DNA of 64,000 nt from Microbispora siamensis (GTDB taxonomy: Bacteria; Actinomycetota; Actinomycetes; Streptosporangiales; Streptosporangiaceae). Under the pieces are notes generated by a model, which searched no databases, was not told the DNA's origin, and worked only from the letters and a program-made list of their open reading frames with translations. Position numbers and translations under genes: made by a program. This document shows, piece after piece, positions 45,040 through 53,388 of the stretch (its first letter is position 1; each line of letters opens with the position of its first letter). The stretch lies in contig NZ_BOOF01000048.1 in NCBI RefSeq assembly GCF_016863095.1, forward strand, positions 1-64,000. The letters run 5' to 3'.

Positions 45040-46404
45040 ATGCGACCGGCGCTCGCGGCGCCGCTGATCGCCGCGGCCGGCCCGGCGGGCGGGGCCGACC
45101 TGACCGCGGCGCGGACCCAGATGGCCCTGTCACTCGGGTGGCACATCATCGTCGCGTGCCTGGGGGTGGGCATGCCCGCCCTGCTGCTGTTCATGGAGTG
45201 GCGGGGGCTGCGCCGGGGCGACGACGACTACCTGCGCCTCGCCCGGCGCTGGGCGAAGGCGGTGGCCGTGCTGTTCGCCGTCGGGGCCGTGTCGGGCACG
45301 ATCCTCAGCTTCGAGATGGGCCTGCTGTGGCCGGGCCTGATGGGCGCGTACGGCCAGGTGATCGGGCTTCCGTTCGCGCTGGAGGGCATCGCGTTCTTCC
45401 TCGAGGCGATCTTCATCGGAATCTACCTCTACGCGTGGGACCGGCTTTCGCGCAGAGCCCACCTGCTGACCGGGGTGCCGGTGATGGTCGCCGGGGTGGC
45501 CTCGGCGTTCTTCGTCGTCTCGGCCAACGCGTGGATGAACCAGCCGCGGGGCTTCCTCCTGGAGGGCGGCCGCGTCACGCACGTGTCGCCCTGGGCGGCC
45601 ATGTTCAACCCCGCGACTCCGCCGCAGACCATCCACATGATCGTCGCGGCGTTCATGGTGTCGGGCTTCGCCACCGCCTCCGTCTACGCCGTGGCCCTGC
45701 TGCGCGGGCGGTGGGACCGCTACCACCGCCTCGGCTTCCTGGTGCCCTTCACCGTCGCGGGGGCGCTGGCGCCCGTCCAGATCGTGGTGGGCGACTACGC
45801 CGCGCGTTTCCTCGCCGTCTACCAGCCCACCAAGCTCGCCGCGATGGAGGGACTGCCCAGGACCGGGCCGAACGCGCCGTTGAGCCTCGGCGGGATCTTC
45901 GTGGGCGACCGTCTGCGCGACGCCCTGGAGATCCCCGACGGACTCTCGCTGCTGGTCGGCTACAGCCCGGACACCGTCGTCCAGGGGCTGGATCGCACGC
46001 CGCCCGCCGACCGGCCGCCCGTCACGCCGGTCCACCTGTGCTTCGACACGATGGTCGGCATCGGCGTCCTGCTCCTGCTGCTGGCGGCCTGGCTCGCCTT
46101 CACCTGGTGGCGGCGGCGCGAGATCCCGCGCTCCCGCCTGTTCCTGTGGCCGGCGGCCGCCTCCGGTGTGCTCGCCGTCGTCGCCGTCGAGGCGGGCTGG
46201 GTGGTGACCGAGCTCGGCCGGCAGCCGTGGGTCGTGTACGGCAAACTACGCACCGCCGACGCGGTCAACCCCGCGCCCAACCTGTGGGCGGGACTCCTGC
46301 TACTGGTCGCCGTCTACACGGTCCTCACGGTGTCGACCGTGTACGTGCTGCGGCTCCTGGTCCGCGCCCGGCCGGTCGCGCCACAGGAACGGGAGACGCC
46401 CTGA
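45040..46404 (+). CDS. cydA: Cytochrome bd oxidase subunit I (short Q-loop type)
   Basis: 454 residues, about nine membrane helices. The heme ligand His is in SLGWHIIVACLGVGMPALLL, GTILSFEMGLLWPGLM and GRQPWVVYGKLRTADAV are conserved, and the quinol loop is short as in the cyanide-insensitive CIO branch. It oxidises quinol and reduces oxygen at low oxygen or under oxidative stress. 40 nt after the histidine-rich gene. Stop overlaps the cydB ATG by one base. Confidence 0.95.
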   Translation: MRPALAAPLIAAAGPAGGADLTAARTQMALSLGWHIIVACLGVGMPALLLFMEWRGLRRGDDDYLRLARRWAKAVAVLFAVGAVSGTILSFEMGLLWPGLMGAYGQVIGLPFALEGIAFFLEAIFIGIYLYAWDRLSRRAHLLTGVPVMVAGVASAFFVVSANAWMNQPRGFLLEGGRVTHVSPWAAMFNPATPPQTIHMIVAAFMVSGFATASVYAVALLRGRWDRYHRLGFLVPFTVAGALAPVQIVVGDYAARFLAVYQPTKLAAMEGLPRTGPNAPLSLGGIFVGDRLRDALEIPDGLSLLVGYSPDTVVQGLDRTPPADRPPVTPVHLCFDTMVGIGVLLLLLAAWLAFTWWRRREIPRSRLFLWPAAASGVLAVVAVEAGWVVTELGRQPWVVYGKLRTADAVNPAPNLWAGLLLLVAVYTVLTVSTVYVLRLLVRARPVAPQERETP

Positions 46405-47417
46405 TGGAGGCGGCGCAGGTCCTGCTCGGGGTCATGTGGACCGGCCTGACCCTGTACGCGCTGCTCGGCGGGGCCGACTTCGGCGGCGGCCTGTGGGACC
46501 TGCTGGCCGGGAGCAGCCGGGCGGGCATGCCCCAGCGGCGGCTCATCGAGCACTCGCTCGGCCCGGTCTGGGAGGCCAACCACGTCTGGCTGATCTTCGT
46601 GCTCGTGGTGCTGTGGACCGGCTTCCCGCCGGTCTTCGCGGCGGTGATGTCCACCCTCTACATCCCGCTCACGCTGGCCGCGTTCGGGATCATCGGCAGG
46701 GGGGCCGCGTTCGCGTTCCGCAAGAGCAGCACCGAGCTGTGGCAGCAGCGCCTGTTCGGCGGCGCCTTCGCGCTGTCGTCGGTGCTCACGCCGTTCTTCC
46801 TCGGCACGGTGGCCGGGGCGGTCGCGTCCGGCCGGGTGCCGCCCGGCCTGGCCAGGGGAAGCCTGGTGGGCGCGTGGGTCAACCCCACCTCGATGCTGGG
46901 CGGCGTCCTGGCGGTGGCCGTCTGCGCCTACCTGGCCGCGGTCTACCTGTGCGACGACGCCGTGCGGTCCCGTCTGCCCGGGATGGCCGAGGCCTTCCGG
47001 CGCAGGGGGCTGGCCGCGGCCGCCGTCACCGGCGTGGTCGCCCTCGGCGGCATCGGGGTGCTGCGCGCCGACGCCCCCCGGCTCTTCACCGGCCTCACCC
47101 ACCGCGCGCTGCCGCTCGTCCTGGCGAGCGCCGTGCTCGGCGTCGCCTCCATCGCGCTGCTGTGGCTGCGGCGCTACCTGCTCGTACGCGGCACCGCCGC
47201 CCTGGCCGTGGCCGCCGTGATGTGGGGCTGGCCGGTGGCGCAGTATCCGCTCATGCTGCCGCCTGCCGTGTCCTACCGGCAGGTGGCCGCGGAACCGGCG
47301 GTGATCACGGCGGTGCTCGCCGTCGCCGGAGCGGGCGCGCTGCTGGTGCTGCCGTCGATCGCGTGGCTGCTGGCCGTCCAGCACCGCCTGCCGTTCGAGC
47401 GGGGCACCCCCGGCTGA
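46404..47417 (+). CDS. cydB: Cytochrome bd oxidase subunit II
   Basis: 337 residues, eight or nine membrane helices. YALLGGADFGGGLWDLLAG near the N-terminus and LGPVWEANHVWLIFVLVVLW are the family signatures. It pairs with CydA. No cydDC maturation transporter follows, so those genes must be elsewhere. TGATG coupling with cydA. Confidence 0.95.
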   Translation: MEAAQVLLGVMWTGLTLYALLGGADFGGGLWDLLAGSSRAGMPQRRLIEHSLGPVWEANHVWLIFVLVVLWTGFPPVFAAVMSTLYIPLTLAAFGIIGRGAAFAFRKSSTELWQQRLFGGAFALSSVLTPFFLGTVAGAVASGRVPPGLARGSLVGAWVNPTSMLGGVLAVAVCAYLAAVYLCDDAVRSRLPGMAEAFRRRGLAAAAVTGVVALGGIGVLRADAPRLFTGLTHRALPLVLASAVLGVASIALLWLRRYLLVRGTAALAVAAVMWGWPVAQYPLMLPPAVSYRQVAAEPAVITAVLAVAGAGALLVLPSIAWLLAVQHRLPFERGTPG

Positions 47418-47479
47418 GCGCCGGCGGGTGCAAGGGGCGTTCCGACCTGCGGGGATAGGCTGAGGGCGGGGGTCGGAGG

Positions 47480-48892
47480 ATGCGTGATCTGCTGAGGGAG
47501 TCGCGCCGCCCCCACCGCGTGCGCGAGCACCCGTACGCCCCCTGGTTCGCCGTGGGTGCGGTGTGCATCGGCGCGTTCATGGGACAGCTGGACGCGAGCA
47601 TCGTCACCCTGGCCTTCCCGGCACTGGAACGGGAGTTCGGCGCCTCGCTGGCGGCCGTGCAGTGGGTGTCCCTGGGCTACCTGCTGGTGCTGGTCGCGTT
47701 GCTGGCCGGGGCCGGAAGGCTCGCCGACGTGGCGGGCCGCAAGCTGGTCTACCTCTACGGCTTCGTCGTGTTCACCGCCGCCTCGGCCGCCTGCGGGCTG
47801 GCGCCGTCCCTGGCGGTGCTGGTGGCCTGCCGGCTGGTGCAGGCGGCGGGCGCGGCGATGCTCCAGGCCAACAGCGTGGCCCTGGTCGTGTCGAGCGTCC
47901 CCCGGGCGCGGATGCGTAGCGGCCTGAGCATGCAGGCGGCGGCCCAGGCGCTCGGCCTCGCCCTGGGGCCGGCCCTCGGCGGAGTGCTGGTCGCCACGGC
48001 GGGATGGCGGTGGGTGTTCTGGATCAACGTGCCGGTCGGCTGCGCGGCCGTGATCGCCGGGCGTTACCTGCTGCCGCGCACGCGGCAACGGGGGAGAGGC
48101 GGCCGCTTCGACTGGCCGGGACTGGTCCTGCTCGCGGCCTCCACCAGCGCCCTGCTGCTCGCCGCCTCCGTGATCTCGGGCCTGGACCTGCCGTCCTGGT
48201 CGGTCCCCGTCCTGCTCGCCGTCGCCGCCGGAACCGCGATCGGCTTCTGGCGGTGGGAGGCGCGGGTGCCGTCCGCGCTCATCGACACCGCCCTGCTCCG
48301 CAGCCGCGTCGTGACGGCAGGGCTCGCCGGAGCGCTGGGCGGCTACCTGGTGCTGTTCGGCCCGCTGGTCCTGATCCCGCAGGTCCTCGTGGCCGGCGGG
48401 ACCGGAGAACTGGTCGCCGGCCTGGTCCTTACGGCGCTGCCCGGGGGCTTCGCGGCGAGCGCCCTCATGGGCGACCACCTGCTGCCCCGCACCTGGGGCG
48501 ACCGGCGCAGGTGCGTCGCGGGCGCCGTGGTGGCGGCCGCGGGCTGCGCGCTGCTTGCCGCGGATCCCGTCGCCGAGGGCTGGGCCGGGGCCTGCCTGGC
48601 GGTGACGGGCGCGGGGCTCGGCCTGTTCGTGCCCGCCAACAACACCGTCGTCATGGCCGCCGTCCCCGAACGGGTGTCCGCCACGGCCGGCGGCATGGTG
48701 AACATGGCACGTGGCATCGGCACGGCGCTCGGCATCGCCGCGGTGACCCTGGCCCTGCACCTCGCGGGAGCCCACGAGGCGGGCGCCCGCGCCGCGCCTG
48801 CCGTCCTGGCGGCCGTGGCGCTGCTGGCCGCCCTCACCGCTTCGGGCCGGGTGGTGCGCCCGGGGGGAGGCCCCTACCCTGGTCGGTCATGA
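47480..48892 (+). CDS. MFS exporter, DHA2 (EmrB/QacA) family
   Basis: 470 residues with about fourteen membrane helices. Motif A-like GRLADVAGRKLVYLYGF and motif C-like QAAAQALGLALGPALGG are visible, and MGQLDASIVTLAFPALEREF is the DHA2 helix-1 signature. It probably exports drugs or metabolites by proton exchange. GGAGG directly abuts the ATG, so a slightly later start is possible. No regulator is adjacent. Confidence 0.9.
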   Translation: MRDLLRESRRPHRVREHPYAPWFAVGAVCIGAFMGQLDASIVTLAFPALEREFGASLAAVQWVSLGYLLVLVALLAGAGRLADVAGRKLVYLYGFVVFTAASAACGLAPSLAVLVACRLVQAAGAAMLQANSVALVVSSVPRARMRSGLSMQAAAQALGLALGPALGGVLVATAGWRWVFWINVPVGCAAVIAGRYLLPRTRQRGRGGRFDWPGLVLLAASTSALLLAASVISGLDLPSWSVPVLLAVAAGTAIGFWRWEARVPSALIDTALLRSRVVTAGLAGALGGYLVLFGPLVLIPQVLVAGGTGELVAGLVLTALPGGFAASALMGDHLLPRTWGDRRRCVAGAVVAAAGCALLAADPVAEGWAGACLAVTGAGLGLFVPANNTVVMAAVPERVSATAGGMVNMARGIGTALGIAAVTLALHLAGAHEAGARAAPAVLAAVALLAALTASGRVVRPGGGPYPGRS

Positions 48893-48916
48893 CGAACGCG
48901 CGAAGGGGCGAGCCGC

Positions 48917-49306
48917 GTGAGCGATGAGGATGTGGCGGTCCGGCTCCGGGAGATCTGCCTGAGCCTGCCGGAGGCCGTGGAGAAGCCGTTCGGGGGCCAC
49001 ACCGCGCCCTCCTACCGGGTCGGCGACAGGTTGTTCGCGATGACCAGTGAGGACGGGCGGTCGCTGACGTTCAAGGCCGGGCCGGGGGTGCAGGACGCCC
49101 TCGTGGCCTCGGACCCCGAGCGCTTCTTCGTCCCGCCATACGTCGGCCGCAACGGCTGGGTGGGCGCACGCCTGGACGCCGATCAGGACTGGGACGAGAT
49201 CGCCGGGCTGGTCGAGGACAGCTACCGGCTGATCGCGCCGAAACGACTCGTCCGGCTCCTCGACGAAGGCCCGGCCGCTCAGCCGCGGCCTCACAGCGGC
49301 GGGTAG
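48917..49306 (+). CDS. MmcQ/YjbR family protein
   Basis: 129 residues. LPEAVEKPFGGHTAPSYRVG, KAGPGVQDALVASDPERFF and DEIAGLVEDSYRLIAPKRLV match the MmcQ/YjbR double-wing fold, sometimes annotated as DNA-binding though function is unproven. GTG 48917 with GGGGCGAG before it. The last 16 nt overlap the convergent GH6 gene. Confidence 0.9.
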   Translation: MSDEDVAVRLREICLSLPEAVEKPFGGHTAPSYRVGDRLFAMTSEDGRSLTFKAGPGVQDALVASDPERFFVPPYVGRNGWVGARLDADQDWDEIAGLVEDSYRLIAPKRLVRLLDEGPAAQPRPHSGG

Positions 49307-50619
49307 GCGTTGGCGAGAAGCTGCTGGAACTGCGCGCCGAACCACTGCCCCGCAGGCGGGGCGTACGGCAGTGCCCCGCTGGGCACGTAGCCACCGGCCG
49401 CCTGGGCGTAGTACGTGGGATCGCACATCGGGTCGGGCCGGATGCCGTCGGGACTCGTGACGTTCACGCTCGAGCCGTCGGAGACGCCCGGCGGCTTGAT
49501 CCACGCGTACGCGTCGATGCCGGCGGCGGGGATGGCGGCAGGCCGCGCGCCGAGCCCGGCGCCGGCCTGGTTGCACCAGTTGCCGACGCTGTGGCGACGG
49601 TCCGTACGGGACTCGTCGACGAACCGGTTCAGGTCGCCGGAGGTGCTGGTACGCGTCGGGCGATACGGGCCACCCCAGCCGTTGCGGGAGGTGTCGATCA
49701 CCATGCCGATGTCGGAGGCGAACCCGGCCATGATGAGCCGCTTCCGGAACGCCTGGGCGAACGAGAGCTCGTCCACGTAGTCGTTCCCGCCGACCCACCG
49801 CGAGTTCTTCCCCATGAGGGCGGTGAAGTACGGCTCGACCAGGGCGCCGTAGTTCGCGACGTTCACCGTGAAGCCGTGAACGAGCGACGGTCCTCCTCCG
49901 GCCGCGCCCGCGATGCTGGCGAGCAGGCCGGCGGCCCGGCCGAAGTTGTCCGGATGGCCGACGACGCCGTGATGGGAGGCGTCGAGGTAGACGTACACGT
50001 TGGGGATGGCGTGCAGCCGGGTCAGCGCGTACCGCACCGCCGCGGGGTAGGCGCCGCTCGCCTGCACGGCGGCGCAGCGGGTGGTGGCGGCGGGCAGGAG
50101 CAGCCCGGGCAGGAAGTCGGGTTCGACGATCGCCACGATGCGCAACCGCTGGTAGGCCGGGTCGGCCAGGATCTCGGCGATCGGGTCGACGTACTCGGTC
50201 CGGTATCGGTTCAGGCCGTCGGACGTCACGCTGAAGTCCCCGTTGGAGACCGGGTGGGTGCAGTTCCGGTCGGGCAGGTCGTTCAGCACGATCTGGATCG
50301 TGAGCGGGGCCGGGTCGAAGGCGTCCTGCAGGACCGCCTCGTTCAGATGCGCGCGCAGCCCCGGGGAGGAGGCGGTGCCCTCGATGAGGGAGACGCGGTC
50401 GAGCCAGACGCCGGTCGGCTGATTGGCCACCGCCGCACCGCCGGGCTCGGCCGCGGCCGACGCCGACCACCAGGGATCGACGTAGCGTCCGGCGGCCACG
50501 TAGGGGTTGTCGACGCGGGCGTCCGCGGCGGCTGGGGAGCCGGTGAGGACCGCCGTGACCGGCAGGAGGATCACCGCCGCGACCACCGCCATGAGACGGG
50601 TGCCCAGACGAACCGCCAT
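49291..50619 (-). CDS. Secreted GH6 cellulase (endoglucanase/cellobiohydrolase)
   Basis: 442 residues. Sec signal peptide (MAVRLGTRLMAVVAAVILLP, cleaved at AAA-DA), then the GH6 barrel: ANQPTGVWLDRVSLIEG, YVYLDASHHGVVGHP, VIDTSRNGWGG, WCNQAGAGLG, DAYAWIKPPGVSDG and CDPTY carry the catalytic and substrate-binding Asp/Trp residues. No cellulose-binding module is attached, unlike many actinobacterial GH6 enzymes. ATG 50619 has GAGGAGGC before it. No CebR palindrome seen upstream. Confidence 0.94.
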   Translation of the reverse strand: MAVRLGTRLMAVVAAVILLPVTAVLTGSPAAADARVDNPYVAAGRYVDPWWSASAAAEPGGAAVANQPTGVWLDRVSLIEGTASSPGLRAHLNEAVLQDAFDPAPLTIQIVLNDLPDRNCTHPVSNGDFSVTSDGLNRYRTEYVDPIAEILADPAYQRLRIVAIVEPDFLPGLLLPAATTRCAAVQASGAYPAAVRYALTRLHAIPNVYVYLDASHHGVVGHPDNFGRAAGLLASIAGAAGGGPSLVHGFTVNVANYGALVEPYFTALMGKNSRWVGGNDYVDELSFAQAFRKRLIMAGFASDIGMVIDTSRNGWGGPYRPTRTSTSGDLNRFVDESRTDRRHSVGNWCNQAGAGLGARPAAIPAAGIDAYAWIKPPGVSDGSSVNVTSPDGIRPDPMCDPTYYAQAAGGYVPSGALPYAPPAGQWFGAQFQQLLANAYPPL

Positions 50620-50822
50620 GCCGTGCCTCCTCACCGCGTGAGACCTCCGTCACCACGCACGATCCACCGGCAGGGAGGGCGCGTACAGGGCTCGATCACC
50701 CGGCCCGCCGTACGCGCGGCCGAGCCGGCGAGATCACCCGCTCTCATCTCGGCGAACGCCGCGCCGCCCGATGCCGCCGCGCGCCGGGCCGCCTGAAAGC
50801 TTCAGCGTGCTGCCTGAGGTCG

Positions 50823-52178
50823 TCATCGGGCCGATGCGGCCGGCTCCGTGACGCGGGCGCCGGTCACGACGAGGCCCAGGCAGACCAGGGCCGCGGTCGC
50901 CACCGCCGCCAGCATGACCGGGTAGGAGAGCCACGACGACAGGCCGGCCAGCACTGTAGGGAGCAGGAAGCCCGCGTAGGCGAGCGTGTAGTAGACGCCG
51001 GTCAGGCCCGCCAGGTCGCCGGGGCCGGCCATGCGCTGGATCTCCAGTAGCCCGGAGACCACCGCGATGCCGTAACCGGCGCCCAGGGTGGCCGCGGTGA
51101 CGGCCGCGAGCCACGGCGACAGCAGCACCGCGTTCGCCGCGCACAGCGCCGCGCCGAGGAGCATCACCGCCATCGCCGCCACCGGCGCCCGTCCCGTACG
51201 GCTTCGCGCCTCGCCGCCTCCCGCCTCACCGTTTCCTGAGTCACCGTTTCCTGAGTCACCGTTTCCTGAGTCACCGTTTCCTGAGTCACCGTGCAACCAC
51301 CTGGCCACGGGCTGCACGGCCGCGCCCGTGCCCAGGGTCAGCACGGTCAGCCCGGTCGCGTACGCCAGCCCCCAGTCCCCGACGCGGAAGCCGACCAGCT
51401 GGGGCATGACCGCGTACGCCAGTCCGGCCGCGCCGAACACCCACGGCGCCATCGGCAGGACCACGAGCCGGAACCGCCTGCGGGCAGGCGCGGGGACACG
51501 CAGGTCGTCCACCAGTGCCCTGAGCAGTCGCCGGGCCGAACCCGTCGCGTGCGCGAGCGGCGTCCGCGTCTCCGGCACCCGCAGGAGCAGCACGGGTATC
51601 GCCACGGTGATGAGGAGGTGCACGGCGTACGGGCTCACCATGGGCCACGGCCCCCACTGGGCCAGCACGCCCGCGACACCCGCGCCGAGGCCGAATCCCG
51701 CCGTCTGGCACAGTGCCGCGCGGCGCGCGGCGAGCCCGCCGTCCGCTCCGCTCGACAGCTCCTTCACCCAGCTGCTGCCCACCGACATGGCGATGCCGAC
51801 GGCGAAACCGGTGATCAGCCGTCCCGCGTAGATGGGCCAGGCGCTCTGACCGCCGAAGCAGAGCACCAGGCTCGCGGCGGCCGAGGCGACGGTGCCGGCC
51901 ACCAGCACGGGACGTCGCCCGCGCCGGTCGGAGACGGGCCCGGCGAGCAGGAGCCCCGGCACGAGCCCGACGACGTACGCGCCGAGGAAGGCGTCGACGC
52001 TGAGAGTGGAGTAGCCGCCCAGCCGCCGGTACATCAGCAGCAGCGGGGTGAACTGGTTGCCGCCCCAGCCGCATGCGAACATCGCCGCGGCGACGGTCCG
52101 CCAGGAGTCCGGCGTGAGCGGGGTGGCAGGCGAGGGGGCGGCCTGCCGGGATTCCGGCATCCGCTGGGTTTCGGGCAT
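50823..52178 (-). CDS. MFS transporter with a repeated GDSGN loop
   Basis: 451 residues, about twelve membrane helices. Motif A is AGPVSDRRGRRPVLVAGTV. It resembles MFS carriers found next to FCD-type GntR regulators, here 46 nt upstream in the same direction. The central loop between helices 8 and 9 contains four GDSGN repeats followed by GEAGGGEA, encoded by a 15-bp tandem repeat. Substrate unknown. Confidence 0.88.
   Translation of the reverse strand: MPETQRMPESRQAAPSPATPLTPDSWRTVAAAMFACGWGGNQFTPLLLMYRRLGGYSTLSVDAFLGAYVVGLVPGLLLAGPVSDRRGRRPVLVAGTVASAAASLVLCFGGQSAWPIYAGRLITGFAVGIAMSVGSSWVKELSSGADGGLAARRAALCQTAGFGLGAGVAGVLAQWGPWPMVSPYAVHLLITVAIPVLLLRVPETRTPLAHATGSARRLLRALVDDLRVPAPARRRFRLVVLPMAPWVFGAAGLAYAVMPQLVGFRVGDWGLAYATGLTVLTLGTGAAVQPVARWLHGDSGNGDSGNGDSGNGDSGNGEAGGGEARSRTGRAPVAAMAVMLLGAALCAANAVLLSPWLAAVTAATLGAGYGIAVVSGLLEIQRMAGPGDLAGLTGVYYTLAYAGFLLPTVLAGLSSWLSYPVMLAAVATAALVCLGLVVTGARVTEPAASAR
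51231..51290. repeat. Four perfect 15-bp tandem repeats inside the MFS gene
   Basis: GTTTCCTGAGTCACC occurs four times without change. On the coding strand each unit is GGT GAC TCA GGA AAC (GDSGN). The codons TCA, GGA and GGT are unusual for this GC-rich genome, and 15 bp keeps frame, so copy number can change by slippage without breaking the protein. Confidence 0.95.
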
Positions 52179-52224
52179 GGGAGGGTCAGACCTTCGCGAG
52201 GAGTGTGCGTGAGGAGGACGCGGG

Positions 52225-52890
52225 TCAGCGGTCGTCGCGGCCGGCCGCGTACGGCGAGCCGTGCGTCGCGGTGAGATGACCGAGCAGGGCCGAGGCGAAG
52301 GCCGCGCTGTCGCCGCCGAGGAGGTGGCCGAGGAGGGCCTCGTGCTCGTCGGCCAGCAGGGACAGCCGCTCCGGCCGCGGGCGCAGCGCGGAGATGCTCA
52401 TCCGCCGCTGCCGGTCGCCGAGCGTGGCGTAGAACCGGCTCGCCAGCCGGTTCCCCGACGCTTCGACGATGCACCGGTGGAACGCCTCGTCCGCCTCGGC
52501 GAACCGGCCGATGTCCGCGGCCTCGGCGAGGGCCCGCTGACGCCGCAGCAGTTCCCGCATCCTCTCGTGGTGTTCGTCCGGCAGTCCGGTTCGCGCGATG
52601 CGCTCCGCCGCGGACCGTTCGAGGGCCAGCCGCAGCTCCAGGACGTCCGCGGCCTCACCCGGCGGCACCGGCACCACCACGGCGCCGCGCTTGGGATGGA
52701 GCGCCAGCAGTTCCTCCGACTCCAGCCGGAGGAACGCCTCCCGGACGGGCGTCCTGCTCACGCGTACCCGTTCGGCGATCTCGCCCTCGCTGATGAGGCT
52801 TCCTCCCGGCAGTTCACCGGAGAGGATCAGCTCCTTGGTCACGGCGTACGCGGTGTGGGCGGCGGACGGGCGCTTCGCGGGATCGGCCAT
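52225..52890 (-). CDS. GntR-family regulator (FadR/FCD type)
   Basis: 221 residues. Winged helix: GGSLISEGEIAERVRVSRTP, VREAFLRLESEELLALHPKRG; then an FCD ligand domain with the metal/ligand residues in LRLALERSAAERIAR and DEAFHRCIVEASGNRLAS. The gene precedes the MFS gene, and a perfect 14-bp palindrome lies 23 bp before its ATG. No ribosome site is visible; TACGCT ends 6 nt before the ATG, so the transcript may be leaderless. Confidence 0.92.
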   Translation of the reverse strand: MADPAKRPSAAHTAYAVTKELILSGELPGGSLISEGEIAERVRVSRTPVREAFLRLESEELLALHPKRGAVVVPVPPGEAADVLELRLALERSAAERIARTGLPDEHHERMRELLRRQRALAEAADIGRFAEADEAFHRCIVEASGNRLASRFYATLGDRQRRMSISALRPRPERLSLLADEHEALLGHLLGGDSAAFASALLGHLTATHGSPYAAGRDDR

Positions 52891-52912
52891 GCGAGGAGCG
52901 TAGCAGCCATAG

Positions 52913-52926
52913 ATACAAGCTTGTAT
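52913..52926. promoter_or_regulatory. GntR operator palindrome
   Basis: ATACAAGCTTGTAT is a perfect 14-bp palindrome at the expected -35 position of the GntR gene. Such AT-rich palindromes are typical operators of FCD-type regulators, so autoregulation is likely. Confidence 0.75.
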
Positions 52927-53166
52927 TTATCAGGGTTGCGACGTGGCCGGCCAGGGCGGGCGTCAGGGGCGGTGACACGCACAGGTGAAGCGCCGCGCCG
53001 GTCGCGGCGGGGTTGTGGCGCACGAGGGGAGTAGCGGCCCGGATCAGGCAGGACCCGGTCTCGGCCGCCACACCCGTCGGCCGCCGACGACGCCCCGCGC
53101 GTGGCCGCCGCCGCGCTCGCGCGGTCGGATTTCCGCTGTGGTCAAGGCTTCTCCCGCGCGGAGGAA
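52927..53166. other. 240-nt region without a gene
   Basis: Upstream of the Crp-like site. A frame running through it into the leader peptide is basic and low-complexity and has no ribosome site. No repeat or tRNA seen. Confidence 0.4.
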
Positions 53167-53182
53167 CGTGATACGGATCACA
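53167..53182. promoter_or_regulatory. Crp/GlxR-like binding site
   Basis: CGTGATACGGATCACA matches TGTGA-N6-TCACA at 9 of 10 fixed positions. It lies 46 bp before the leader peptide and so could control the leader-symporter transcript. Confidence 0.6.
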
Positions 53183-53227
53183 GAGAAGGCCGGAATTTGC
53201 GGCCGATTGAGGAGGTTTCGCCGCATT

Positions 53228-53311
53228 ATGAGGTTCTTCCCGGTGATCGTGTGGCTCGTGGAGCGACTGCACGTCGACCTGTGCCGCCTGAACAGTCGCC
53301 TCTGTCCCTGA
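53228..53311 (+). CDS. 27-residue Cys-containing leader peptide upstream of the symporter
   Basis: ATG 53228 follows GAGGAGG (53209-53215) with a long 12-nt gap. The peptide opens MRFFPVIVW and carries ERLHVDLCRLNSRLCP at its end. The RxHVDLxRxxSxLC pattern is that of the short actinobacterial leader peptides found upstream of sulfur-assimilation and cysteine/methionine genes. Two Cys codons (TGC, TGT) lie near the stop, which suits ribosome stalling when cysteine is scarce. The stop is 77 nt before the symporter GTG. I infer a regulatory, not structural, role. Confidence 0.65.
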   Translation: MRFFPVIVWLVERLHVDLCRLNSRLCP

Positions 53312-53388
53312 ACGCAGTCACCACTCCCTTCCCCTCACCTCGCATGCCCGCCTCTGCGTCAGCATGCCTTTCTGCCGGAGTCTCGTTC
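53312..53388 (+). promoter_or_regulatory. Possible attenuator between leader peptide and symporter
   Basis: Two mutually exclusive stems can form: ACGCAG (53312-53317) with CTGCGT (53354-53359), and GCATGC (53342-53347) with GCATGC (53362-53367). Stalling on the leader could choose between them. The stems are short, so this is tentative. GGAG before the GTG at 53389 is the symporter ribosome site. Confidence 0.3.

Noticed and set aside
50793..50805. CTGAA-AGC-TTCAG palindrome
   Set aside because: It lies between the end of the MFS gene and the GH6 upstream region, is short, and may be only a weak hairpin at the MFS 3' end.
52985..53227. Upstream extension of the leader-peptide frame
   Set aside because: Basic, low-complexity residues with no ribosome site; the ATG after GAGGAGG gives the recognisable leader.
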